Below, piece by piece: positions 18,112 through 28,470 of a stretch of 64,000 nt of DNA. Under the pieces are notes generated by a model. The model saw only the letters and a program-made list of their open reading frames with translations. It did not search any database and had not been told where the DNA came from. The translations under genes and the position numbers were made by a program. This DNA is from Colletes latitarsis (Eukaryota > Arthropoda > Insecta > Hymenoptera > Colletidae). The stretch lies in contig NC_135141.1 in NCBI RefSeq assembly GCF_051014445.1, forward strand, positions 13,888,001 through 13,952,000, given 5' to 3'. Within the stretch, counting starts at the first letter, position 1, and the number at the start of each line of letters is the position of its first letter.

Positions 18112-20699
18112 CATAGATGCCAGATTCAGCACCCGGTGCGACACTCACATGGCAGATCACGCGAACATGAGCTCGTGGAGTTTCGGAAAGTCGACAAAGG
18201 CAAACTGACACATGCCCTCTTTCTCGATTATTCCGAAGCTGCCCGAAGTAATTTCGGTCCGCCTCGTGGGAGGAGAGAGAGAAAGGCTCACATTTGCCTT
18301 CTCGCTCTTAACAACTGAAATCCGACCTCCCGTCTACGGCATACGATTTGGAATCTCGAGCCGTGATTTTCGACTGCCCAGGCATTTTTATTTTCCAATC
18401 TATGTAGGCGCACATAAGCAAAGTACCCATAATGGAAAAAAAATTTTGTAAAATTTATTTTACGGAAATACACGTTTTAAGACCCCCTGACCATATTTTA
18501 ATTATTGAAAAAAAAGAAATTTTGTTTATTATTCCCATGTATGAACGTACATATGTATATTAATAATACGATTTTTCAAAATCAAAATTCTTTAAGATTG
18601 AAAATTAATAAATTAAAATGAGAGTCCACTCTTTGCCAGTATCGTGCACGCTGTGGTATTTTTCAATATGAAGAGTTCTTATTTTTATAACAAACAACAA
18701 AGTAGAATTAATAGTTGCGGAAATTAATTAATAATGATTTTCCTCGATATATTTTGAGTTAACCGTATCAATTTGTTATGACGAACTAAATATTATATGT
18801 TTGATTTGGCTTAATTTTGCATAAAAAAATGATTGTATCGATCCATCAAAATTAATAATGTGCACGATACCGCTCAATGGAAACCACAGGAAGGTGGTGG
18901 TCTCTTCCATCAGGAAGGAAATGTAAAAAACTGTTATTTAATTATGCAATGTGCAATATTGAAATGTTCAAACTAATGTAATGAAAAAAGAGCTCGTAGA
19001 TACATTAATTTTTGATTAATGTACATACGAGCTATAGTCACGAGATCCCCACCATCAAACCGTTTAAAAATAAAGGAATAGTGATCCCGTTTGCCAGTGT
19101 GATACAAAGTATGGGTTGGATTTTAAATTTGAAAAGGACATAGTCGAATATTTTTTAAGGTACAAAACATAGCGTTTCATTTTAGAACAGTAACATGAGT
19201 TAGCAGGTACTATCATAAAACTGTTTTAGCCAGTTATATCCATTTTTACCTGAAGTATAAGGTAAAAAGTACGAGGTACAAGTAAATCGAAATCCGAAAA
19301 TCATTCACATTATATCAATGTAAATGAAGCGGCCTTTCCATCAGAGTAAAATACAAAATTTTGTAATTTCTGTGAGAACAGAATTTTCATTAGATGTATG
19401 TGGTGTTTAAAATTTTTATGTTTTGACTGTTTTTACGAAAAATACCATCCAGATTCATGTACTTCATATATTGAAAATAACACATGTTAAATGTAATTGG
19501 TAAATTCAACTTTAAAAAAAAATATTGGAAGATCAGACAAAAATATTATGTCACATTTAGTGTACGATTAAAATATAATTAAAAAAAAAAGACTTCTTTT
19601 AGCAGGGTTCGAACCTGCAGAGCAAAAGAAGCTCGAATTGGTAGCCAAATACCTCATCATTCACGCCACGTTAGTTGTTGGTGAATTTGGTTCTATTTCT
19701 GAGGATAAGTAGCTGTAATAACTTTAATAATATCTTGCAGTAAAATTTAACCCAAAACCGGGTACCATTTCAACTTTCCCTTGTTAGAACCGAGTTTTCA
19801 ATTTGTTTTAGCGAAAATCCCAGCCGGTTAAGCTGCTTACTGCTGTTTTTAATTACCAAACATTTATTTCTCAATTAACCCTTTGCGAGTAAAACCATTT
19901 TGCACATTATTCTAAAACATTTGTGGTATTCGTTTTCAATGCGATTTAAATAAGCATCTAATGTATAAGATTTCATTTAAGTTTTTCTTTTTTAGAGAAG
20001 ATAAAAAAAAAGTTTATTTAATTTTATTTACATAAAATTGAATTCTTCCCAAGATTTATATGAAATATTTAAAAGATCTTTTATAAATTACGCCTATGTA
20101 TCGGAACAACTATGAAACAAGAGATATAATCATTATTATCCATGGGCTGATTATAATCAAAGACTAATCGGACTTTGAAATGAGAACATAAAACTTAAAT
20201 GTAAAGTTCCATTTAAATTCATTCAGCCATTTATACTCAATCGTATTAATAATATGCATATGTACGCTCATACATGGGTATAATAAAAAAAAATTTCTTT
20301 TTTTTCAATAATTAAAATATGATCAGGGGGTCTTAAAACGTGTATTTCCGTAAAATAAATTTTACAAAATTTTTTTTCCATTATGGGTACTTATGTGCAC
20401 CTACATAGGTCGGAAAGTAAAAATGCCTGGGCAGTCGAGAATCACGGCTCGAGATTCCAAATCGTATGCCGTAGACGGGAGGTCGGATTTCAGTTGTTAA
20501 GAGCGAGAAGGCAAATATGAGCCTTTCTCTCTCGACTCTCACGAGGCGGTCCAAAATTACTTCGGGCAGCTTCGGAATAATCGAGAAAGAGGGCATGCGT
20601 TAGTTTGCCTTTGTCGATTTTCCGGAACTACACGAGCTCACGTACGCGTGATCTGGCATAGTGTGAGAAAGCACCTTCGGTGCTTTTCTGGCATCTGTG
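18112..20699. mobile_element. Non-autonomous hAT element with long inverted repeats
   Basis: 2,588 bp, starting CATAGATGCCAG and ending CTGGCATCTGTG, flanked by an exact 8-bp duplication, CGTTTACA, at 18104-18111 and 20700-20707. The 8-bp duplication and CAGAGATGCCAG-like tips indicate hAT. The inverted arms are about 450 bp (18112-18560 and 20260-20699) and include GACCCCCTGA and a subterminal hairpin. The 1.7-kb interior is AT-rich and has no transposase. Confidence 0.85.
19594..19680 (-). other. tRNA-like T-arm fragment inside the hAT element
   Basis: The minus strand carries a perfect T arm (GCAGG TTCGAAC CCTGC, 19602-19618), matching the pol III B box, and an adjacent GAGC...GCTC arm like a class II variable arm. 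No proper anticodon loop or matching 5' acceptor strand is found. It is most likely a tRNA-derived relic, not a working tRNA. Confidence 0.35.
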
Positions 20700-20816
20700 C
20701 GTTTACATTAACGCTACAAGCCATTAACGTAAATGGCTTTAACGTAAATATCATAATAGCCGTCATAAAGGGCACGCTCGAGCGAGGGTTTTTCCCGATA
20801 CAGTATTTTCTCTATA

Positions 20817-21559
20817 CAGGATATTTGGCCACCCCTCAGAAAAATTTTAATGGGGGATTCTAGAAAACAAAATAAGACGAAAATCAAGAATACTAATTTG
20901 TTGATGGAGGCTTCGTTAAAAAGTTATTAACGTTTAAAGTTCCGCCCGTACTGAATTTTTTTCTCGAAAATGCGCAAGTGTGGCATCGAACCGCGCGCCA
21001 ACCGCGAAACGACGCGCGACTAGGTGCGCACGAGTGTGTATGGTTGAGCGAATCGAAAAGTGCGGAAGATGGAATGTTTGTAAACGATTGTATGATTGGT
21101 GAGGATGAGGACAGAGAGCATGGCAGAACGAGTGCGAGAGAGATAGAAGATGAGAGGAACGGTAAGCGGTTGAAAGAAGTGTGCCAGAGTTTGAATGATA
21201 GCGAGAGTGAACGGTATAGCGAAGAAATTTATTAATAAAGCAGTTGTATTAAATACAAGTAATTCTTTTCAACTCTCGGTCCCCGGGGTTTCAACGCAAG
21301 ATTTTGGGGGTATGTCTATTCACCAAAAATTATTTCGATAAGGAATTTTTTTTCTCGAAGGTGCGTAGGATTTCGGGGTTATGTGTAATGACAAAAAATG
21401 ATTGTAATGGACCCCCGCAACCGAAAATAATTTATCCCGAACGATTTGCAATTTTTGAATTTAATTGTTAATAACTTTTTAACGAAGCCTCCACAACAAA
21501 TTGGTATTCTTGATTTTCATCTTATTTTGGCCTCTAGAATCTCCCCCATTAAAATTTTG
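20817..21559. mobile_element. MITE of the CAGGGTGTTCGGCC family, split by a solo LTR
   Basis: The left end CAGGATATTTGGCCACCCC follows TA. The body continues from 21301 and ends truncated at ATTAAAATTTT (21559), without the final GGTGGCCGAACACC. A 317-bp solo LTR (20979-21295) sits inside. Confidence 0.8.
20979..21295 (+). mobile_element. Solo LTR (about 317 bp) inside a MITE
   Basis: The insertion starts TGTGGCATCG and ends GGGGTTTCAAC. It is flanked by GCAAG at 20974-20978 and 21296-21300 and breaks the MITE module ATGCGCAAGATTTTGGGGG. An AATAAA signal lies at about 21232. The GC content is higher than that of the host MITE. The open frame within it is not a known protein. Confidence 0.75.
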
Positions 21560-21652
21560 GTAATTATTGAGATTAGGTTCTTCCCAACGATTTTGACGAA
21601 ATTGAAATATCTTGTAGAACTCAGCATTTTGAACAACATTCTCCTATACATA

Positions 21653-22169
21653 CAGGGTGTTCGGCTACCCCTGGGAAAAATTTTAATGGGGGGTTCCAGA
21701 GGCCAAAATAAAACGAAAATCACGAACATCAATTTGATGATGGAGGCTTCGTTAAAAAGTTGTTAACAATTAAATTCAAAAATTTCAAATCGTTCTGGAA
21801 AAATTATTTTCGGTTGCGAGGGTCAATTACAATCATTTTTGGTGAATAGACATACTCCCGAAGTTCTACCCACTTTCTAGAAAAAAATTCGAAAAGGTGT
21901 GAAATTTTTCGACGAAATTAAAATATTTCAAATCGTTCTGAAAAAAATATTATTAGCTGTGGGGGTCAATTACAATTATTTTTGGTCATTATACATACCC
22001 CCGAAATCCTGCGCATTTTTTGGGAAAAAATTCAGTACGGGCGGAACTTTAAACGTTAATAACTTTTTAACGAAGCTTCAATTAACAAATTGATATTCTT
22101 GATTTTCGTCTTATTTTGACCTCTAGAATCCCCCATTAAAATTTTTCCCATGGGTGGCCGAACACCCTG
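21653..22169. mobile_element. Short MITE of the CAGGGTGTTCGGCC family (517 bp)
   Basis: CAGGGTGTTCGGCTACCCC to GGTGGCCGAACACCCTG, with TA at 21651-21652 and 22170-22171. It has two modules between the inverted ends, making it one of the shortest complete copies here. Its right TA is also the left TA of a Tc1 family 2 element. Confidence 0.85.
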
Positions 22170-23010
22170 TACAGTGAGTGCCACTTAAAATCGTTCACCG
22201 TGATATAATATTAGATATCCGCTTGAAAAACGTTGTTATTAATGCATTTACTATGAAAATATTTTAGATATAGATATACTAATATGTTTTTATTTAATAC
22301 ACGATGGCTATAAATGAAATACTTTATCTGTAATCATGGAATTAAACATATTTAAAAATAACGTACTGAAATGACCAGTCACTAAAAATCTTACAAGTTG
22401 GTACGACTGTAATTATTCGGGGAATACCCCATGTTTTTGAAATGTAGTGCTGGTAGCCCTTTGTTTACTTTATCATTCAAATGTTTTAATGAGCAAACTC
22501 CACAAATTAGTGTCCACTGGGTGTAAAATAATAAAAATGAAACAAAATTCTATTGAAGATCAAAACTTGGTTATTTATCAATATAAAAATAAGAAAAGTT
22601 ATAATGAAATTTCTCAAATTATGAACAGAGGCAGAAGTACAATCCAATATATAATTAAAAGATACAAAGAGTATGCTCGTGTATCGAATAAGTTGAAAAC
22701 AAGGTCAGATAAAAAATTAAGTACGCGGATGAACGTTGGATTATTAATATTGATAAGAATAATCCTCCTTAATATTGATAAGAATTAATGCTCCGAAGTT
22801 GGCTATTGAAGTCGAAAAATATCTACGGGAAAAAGTAAGTGATTCTAATATTCGTAGAGTACTTAGACATAATAAATATCAGGGACGAGTTGCCCGGAAC
22901 AAACGATACATTAGTCATCAGAACAGAAAGAGAGAAGAGAATTTGCTAGGGAATATTTAAAGGAAGATTTCGGCTTCGTCATTTTTACAGATGAATAAAA
23001 ATTCAATATA

Positions 23011-24790
23011 CAGGGTGGGGCAGTAACTATTAGCACCTCAGATATCTTGGAAACTATAAGTTTCACAGAAATGTTTGCTAAAGTAAATTGCACAGTACGA
23101 AGGGCGCTATTGGGTGGCGATAATAGTTTTTTTGCAGCTGGAGGTACTTCGGACATTTCAAGGTCACATCCATTTTTTTTAATGGATCGGTATGTTTTTG
23201 CTTCCGTATCACGATAGAGGATCTTAAAACGAGTTCAACGACCTATTACACAAGGTCATCGAAGGTCATAGAAAGTAGAGAAAGGCGATAATACTTACGG
23301 TTTTGGTAGTAAATGAAACATACGTATTGTCAACAGTAGAGGAATGCGTAATGCTTACCGTTTACTTCACTGAGAATAAACACTGCTTGAAGGACACTTT
23401 AATAGTTTGCAGAGTAAGATAAACATCATAAGATTAGTATCGATAAATCGGTCAATCCGGCACGATGTATCCGTTTGAAGAGCAGCTTGATATGCTTCTT
23501 ATTTATGGCGAATGCCAACAAAATTCTGTAAGGGCGACAAACTTGTATGCTGAACGATATCCACATCGGTCTCAGCCTTCGCGTCAAACATTTAAAAATG
23601 TGTATGATAAACTTAGGCAAACCGGTAATTTAAGTGTTCGTAAAAGTGAACGCCAGAAACGAGTAATTAACGAAGAAATGGAAATCGGTGTGCTCTAGAA
23701 ATTCTCATATTAGTTGGCGACAAATTGAACGCGAATCTGGCATTAGTAGGAGGAGCGTACTTCGCATTTTGCACCGTCACATCACGTTAGTCTTCACCAA
23801 GAATTGCATGGGAACGACTTCATGAATCGCGTTGAGTTTTCTCGATGGGCTATACATCAGATTCAAAACAATGAGCTTTTTTTTAATACCGTCTTATTTA
23901 CTGATCAAGCAACATTCGCAAATCACGGGAATGTTAATTTGCATAACGTGCATTTATGGGCAGCGGAAAATCCACATTGGCTGCGACAGGTTGAACATCA
24001 AAAACAATGGTCTGTGAATGTATGGTAAGGTATCATAGGTGATCAAATTATTGGACCTTATTTTATCAATGGAAATTTCAATGGCAACGTCTATGCTAAT
24101 TTTATTAAGGATACATTGGGTCCTTTGCTAGAAGAGTTATCTTTATTTACACGACAAACCATGTGGTATCAACATGATGGATGCCCAGCACATTATTCAT
24201 CGATTGCGCGAAGGGAACTCGATGAAAAATTTCGAATCCAATATCGTGGGCAGCTCGTTCACCAGACATAACACCTTTAGATTTCTTTCTGTGGTGAACA
24301 CTGAAAGAGAAAGTGTACAAAGAAGTAGCAACTACACCTCACGATATGCAACAGCGAATTATTGCAGCCTGTGCATCAATAAGTTCTGACGCTGTAAGAC
24401 TTGCAAGTCAATCAATCGTAAAAAGAATCCAACGGTGTATTGACAGTGATGGGCGTCATTTCGAACACCTACTATAAACATGTTTCATTTACTACCAAAA
24501 CCGTAAGTATTATCGCCTTTCTCTACTTTCTATGACCTTCGATGACCTTGTGTAATAGGTCGTTGAACTCGTTTTAAGATCCTCTATCGTGATGCGGAAG
24601 CAAAAACATACCAATCCATTTAAAAAAATGGATGTGACCTTGAAATGTCCGAAGTACCTCCACCTGTAAAAAAACTATTATCGCCACTCAATAGCGCCCT
24701 TTGTACTGTGCAATTTACTTTAGCAAATATTTCTGTGAAACTTATAGTTTCCAAGATATCTGAGGTGCTAATAGTTACTGCCCCACCCTG
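23011..24790 (+). mobile_element. DUF4817-type mariner element, copy 2
   Basis: 1,780 bp starting CAGGGTGGGGCAGTAACTAT, ending in its complement, with TA at 23009-23010 and 24791-24792. The inverted repeats are about 330 bp. It is inserted in the Tc1 transposase just after the codons for KFN. It is near-identical to 11365-13144. Confidence 0.88.
23465..24477 (+). pseudogene. Mariner transposase with DUF4817 N-terminus, copy 2
   Basis: ATG 23465: MYPFEEQLDMLLIYGECQQN, then the same domain order and the same frame breaks as at 11678-12690: stop after EMEIGVL, shift before HQELHGNDF, shift after LDEKF. It also has its own stop in SVNVW-stop-GIIGDQ (TGG TAA at about 24024-24029). It ends HFEHLL, stop 24475-24477. 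Inactive. Confidence 0.85.
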
Positions 24791-24793
24791 TAT

Positions 24794-25045
24794 TGTTGCG
24801 ACGGATTGAAGATGCATCGTTGCGGCAACGTGAAGGCTGTTCCGCAACGATGTGAAGCTGCTCCTACGAACGAGCGGAAGCGAGATCCCGCGCCTTCCGG
24901 TTGCTGAGAAACCGGCAACGATTTGAAAGAGGAGAACTACGACAGAACTCGTAGAGAACAGATGTATTTAAAGGATTGTCAATAAAGTTCCTAGTTTGTG
25001 TTATAAGTTTGTGGTGTTATTATGAGTTATTTGGAAGAACGCCTC
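24794..25045 (+). mobile_element. Probable LTR insertion in the Tc1 transposase
   Basis: About 250 bp, GC-richer at its start, that separates KFN from VWRRPNEE of the Tc1 protein. It begins TGTTGCGACGG and contains TGTATTTAAAGG and a CAATAAAG poly(A)-like signal, as in an LTR. The right boundary and a target duplication could not be fixed. Confidence 0.4.
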
Positions 25046-25230
25046 GAAAATAACGGTCTGGAGAAGACCTAATGAAGAAATAAAAATACAAAACCTTCGG
25101 CCGACAGTAAAGTTCGGAGGGAAATCTCGAATGATTTAGAGATGCATGTCTGCTGCAGGTGTCGGAAATTTGGTTTTCATTGATGAAAAAATGGGAATTT
25201 TAAACACTTTTTATTTTTAAGTGTTCCTAC

Positions 25231-25513
25231 GGTATAATATTTATATCATTCCAAATACTTTGCATGTGATAAATAAATTATATTATTTCGTATTAAAAAA
25301 AAAGTTTTTAGTACATTCTTTGCATTTATTACACGTACAAGAAATGAAAATTGCAATAAATACATTTGTATCAATTGCATGACCAATGAAAAGCAACTGT
25401 TCCAGTATTCAAATTTCAATGTTCCCATATATAACCATAACTTTTGTAATCTGTTAAAAATGACTTTAGTAATATTTATTGTTATTTATAAAAAATATAA
25501 CAAAAATATTATT
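25231..25513. other. AT-rich flank, no gene recognised
   Basis: A minus-strand stretch reads ISCTCNKCKECTKNF, faintly like a piggyBac cysteine-rich tail, but it is too short and isolated to claim. Confidence 0.3.
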
Positions 25514-26140
25514 GAGGCCAAAATAAGACGAAAATCAAGAATACCAATTTGTTGATGGAGGCTTCGTTAAAAAGTTGTTAACGTTTAAAGTTCTGCCCTA
25601 ACTGAATTTTTTTTTCAAAAATGCGCAAGATTTCGGGAGTATGTTCATTCACAAAAAATTATTGTAATTGACCCCCGCAACCGAAAATAATTTTTCCAGA
25701 ACGATTTGAAATTTTTTTTTTTCGTTGAAATTTAGGCATCTAATTAGATTTTCGGTAAGGAATTTTTTTCTCGAAAGTGCGTGGGATTTCGGGGGTATGT
25801 GTAATGACCAAAACTGCTTGTAATTGACCCCTGCAATTAAATATAATTTTTTTAAAATGATTTGAAAATTTCTTTTCCGTCGAAAAATTTTAGCACCTTC
25901 TCGAATTTTTTTCTACAATGTGGGTAAAATTTCGAGGGTATGTGTATTCACCAAAAATGATTGTAATTGATCCCCGTAACCGCAAATCATTTTTCCAGAA
26001 CGATTTGAAAGTTTTGAATTTAATTGTTAATAACTTTTTAACGAAGCCTCCATCAACAAATTGGTATTCTTGATTTTCGTCTTATTTTGGCCTCTAGAAT
26101 CCCCCAGTAAAATTTTTCCCAAGGGTGGCCGAACACCCTG
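25514..26140. mobile_element. MITE of the CAGGGTGTTCGGCC family, left-truncated
   Basis: Begins inside the left repeat at GAGGCCAAAATAAGACG and keeps the full right end, GGTGGCCGAACACCCTG, before TA. About three modules are present. Confidence 0.8.
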
Positions 26141-26142
26141 TA

Positions 26143-28468
26143 TAAAATATAAATGTAATTTCTGTAAATTTTCATCGATAAGTACATAAACAAAGATACG
26201 TTTTGTTATTTACACAATTATTGAAAAATAACATTAGTAAAATTCTGTAAATTACTTATATATTATCCATCATATAAAAGTTGATATAGAGTCAAGAGAG
26301 ATGTATGCAATTTTGTAAATAGAATATCTAATATTTTATTCAAAAAACAGAAAATATATTATTAAACATGATATTTAAGGTCAATAAATACCAAAATATT
26401 ATAATGTGAGGTTCGTTGTAAATAATTTATTAAAGAGCTGTAAATCTGACAAATAATAGTAACAACAGTAATATTAATAATAATATAAAAAAGTAGCAAT
26501 TACATATATAAATGCCATATGTTATTTTTAATCTTCAAAAATTTCACCCATATCGTCTATTATTGTACTAGTAGCTATACATGTAAAATAGAATTTAAAA
26601 ATGATGTATGAATTTGTCAATAATACATATGTTGGATAGATAAATCATTTTATTTGTCGTTATACACCAAGTTCTGTTAATATCGCATCATTTAATAAAA
26701 ATGGTAGTTTGTTAATCAATATTTGTCTCATAACTATCCTCCATAATTCTCTCATGTACATTTTGATACACTTACAGATGATTAAATGAAATTTTTGAAG
26801 ATAAAATGTTTGTCACATTGACTCCATCTCATATGTTAACACTACAGACTTAACGTTTATTAATAATTACTGAATTACTGAATTGTTTTATAGCTGAAAA
26901 TAAAACTTATTTTACATATATCTTAAAAATTATTACTAATATTAAACTTGATGTACTGTGAGGCTTTAAGCTGAAATTAATTGTTATATCTTACAATTAA
27001 TAAATAATCAAAGTTCTAAAAGCTTATTATTATGTTATATGTACTGTAAATACAGTATATTTGATTTTGATATAAAGGTGTGCAAATTATTACAGTTCAT
27101 AAAATATTTCACCTATTTGTTTATTTTTTGCAAAAATCTGAGATAGTTGTGGTTTGGTAGACATTTTTGTATTATTCGTTTGTTATTAACCAGATATTAC
27201 CTTTGAGCATTTGATTATAGTTTTGCCTGTTTCTATTATACCTTCCTTTCTTCTTTCAGTTTCTTTTTGTTATCATAAATTTACGTAACATCTGTTTTAC
27301 TTTAATATCTATTTAGACCTCAATGAATAGTACTGTATTTGTTGTACTTAAAAGAAATAATTATCATTACCCATTATATTTGAAATTATAGGGAAAATTT
27401 AGTAAATTATTACTTAAAAAAGTAATCTGAACAGAATGTCTTCTTAAGTATCAATTGCAAAACATGTTACAAAGTATCATGACCCTTTCCCCCCTTTTAA
27501 AAAAGATTATTCCTACGATCGTTTACCTTCAATGTTCCATATGTTAATAGAAAATAATGTACAAGTAATTCCTAAATGTTATAAATTTTGTATTATCTAC
27601 TCACATTGGAAAACGTTTTCTGTGTAAAGAAAAAATGTTAAGATATTTAACAAACCGTTATTTATAAAAAAAAAACTGCTATCACTTATTTTTTATAATA
27701 TGAATATAATAACTTACACACCTCTAGAAGTTTCTATTACAACAAACAATTTACAATTGAATAATATCAAATTAATACTATTTTTATATTAAATATAATT
27801 AAAAAATAAATTATGATAACTTACAATGTTTACGAACGTAGAGTGAATTATAAAAGTTGTTTCACTTGATCCCTATGGTCTTTTGTGCTGTACACGACAG
27901 AGCACTCTTAAAGATAATATACTCTTGACTTTCAACTCACCTTCGTGCAAACTGTTTCCTCTAATCTCTTTATCACACATCTTTAGAATTATTATTATCT
28001 TCTCCGATAAAATATATAAATTATATATTACTATGGATGTGTGTAGAGATAAAGTTATCAAATATTTTACGAAAGGAAAATAAGACAATTTCTAGAATAA
28101 AAAACTTACTAAAATAGAACATTGTACGCCATCTACCAGGTTTCTATGAACTACAGAATCATTTTAATTCACTGTTTTTTTCATATTATATATATTTCAT
28201 TTCATATAACCTTACTATTTCATTATTATGAAGGAATTTAAAAAAAAGGCGAAAGATTTATGCATAAAACGAAAGAAAATGATTGTAAACAATCGTAAAA
28301 TAATGCATTATGTGATAAACGGTATTTTATACTTACTATGTACTACTTGTATTTAGTATATATGGGACGTAAAGAAATAATGTACTACTAATTTCCTTTA
28401 ACATTTCTAGTTTTTAATATTAGAACCAATTAAACTCTATAGAGTAATTAATATGAAGAATATCATTA
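26143..28468. other. Long AT-rich intergenic stretch
   Basis: No recognisable gene or element end in 2.3 kb. Two weak coding-like spots lie on the minus strand: an ATG at about 27987 with MCDKEIRGNSLHE followed by a GTGAGT donor, and an open 50-codon stretch ending NDAILTELGV at about 26660. They may be chance and have no supporting similarity. Confidence 0.4.
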
Positions 28469-28470
28469 TA

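Larger units (their letters stand above)
22537..25222 (+). pseudogene. Tc1-like transposase (family 2), fragmented
   Basis: MKQNSIEDQNLVIYQYKNKK and a helix-turn-helix (NEISQIMNRGRSTIQYIIKR) are followed by PKLAIEVEKYLREKVSDSNI and RRVLRHNKYQGRVARNKRYI, then DFGFVIFTDE with the first catalytic Asp and an immediate TAA. After the insertions it resumes with VWRRPNEE, LRPTVKFGGKS and CMSAAGVGNLVFIDEKMG, and stops at 25220. The part with the second Asp and the Glu is missing. Confidence 0.7.
22172..25230 (+). mobile_element. Tc1-like element (family 2), interrupted by a mariner and a probable LTR
   Basis: Starts CAGTGAGTGCCACTTAAAAT, like the element at 10051. Transposase pieces occur at 22537-22800, 22775-22960, 22961-23008 and 25060-25230, separated by a mariner (23011-24790) and an LTR-like insert (24794-about 25045). 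The right terminal repeat is not recognisable. Confidence 0.7.

Noticed and set aside
19594..19680. Functional tRNA gene on the minus strand
   Set aside because: No matching acceptor strand, no proper anticodon loop, and U33 is missing.
20978..21235. 85-codon frame MWHRTARQ...
   Set aside because: Falls inside a solo LTR bounded by GCAAG; no known protein similarity.
26640..27990. Possible small minus-strand gene (MCDKEIRGNSLHE with GTGAGT donor; open stretch ending NDAILTELGV)
   Set aside because: The two pieces are 1.2 kb apart with no linking exons and no recognised family; chance is likely in AT-rich sequence.
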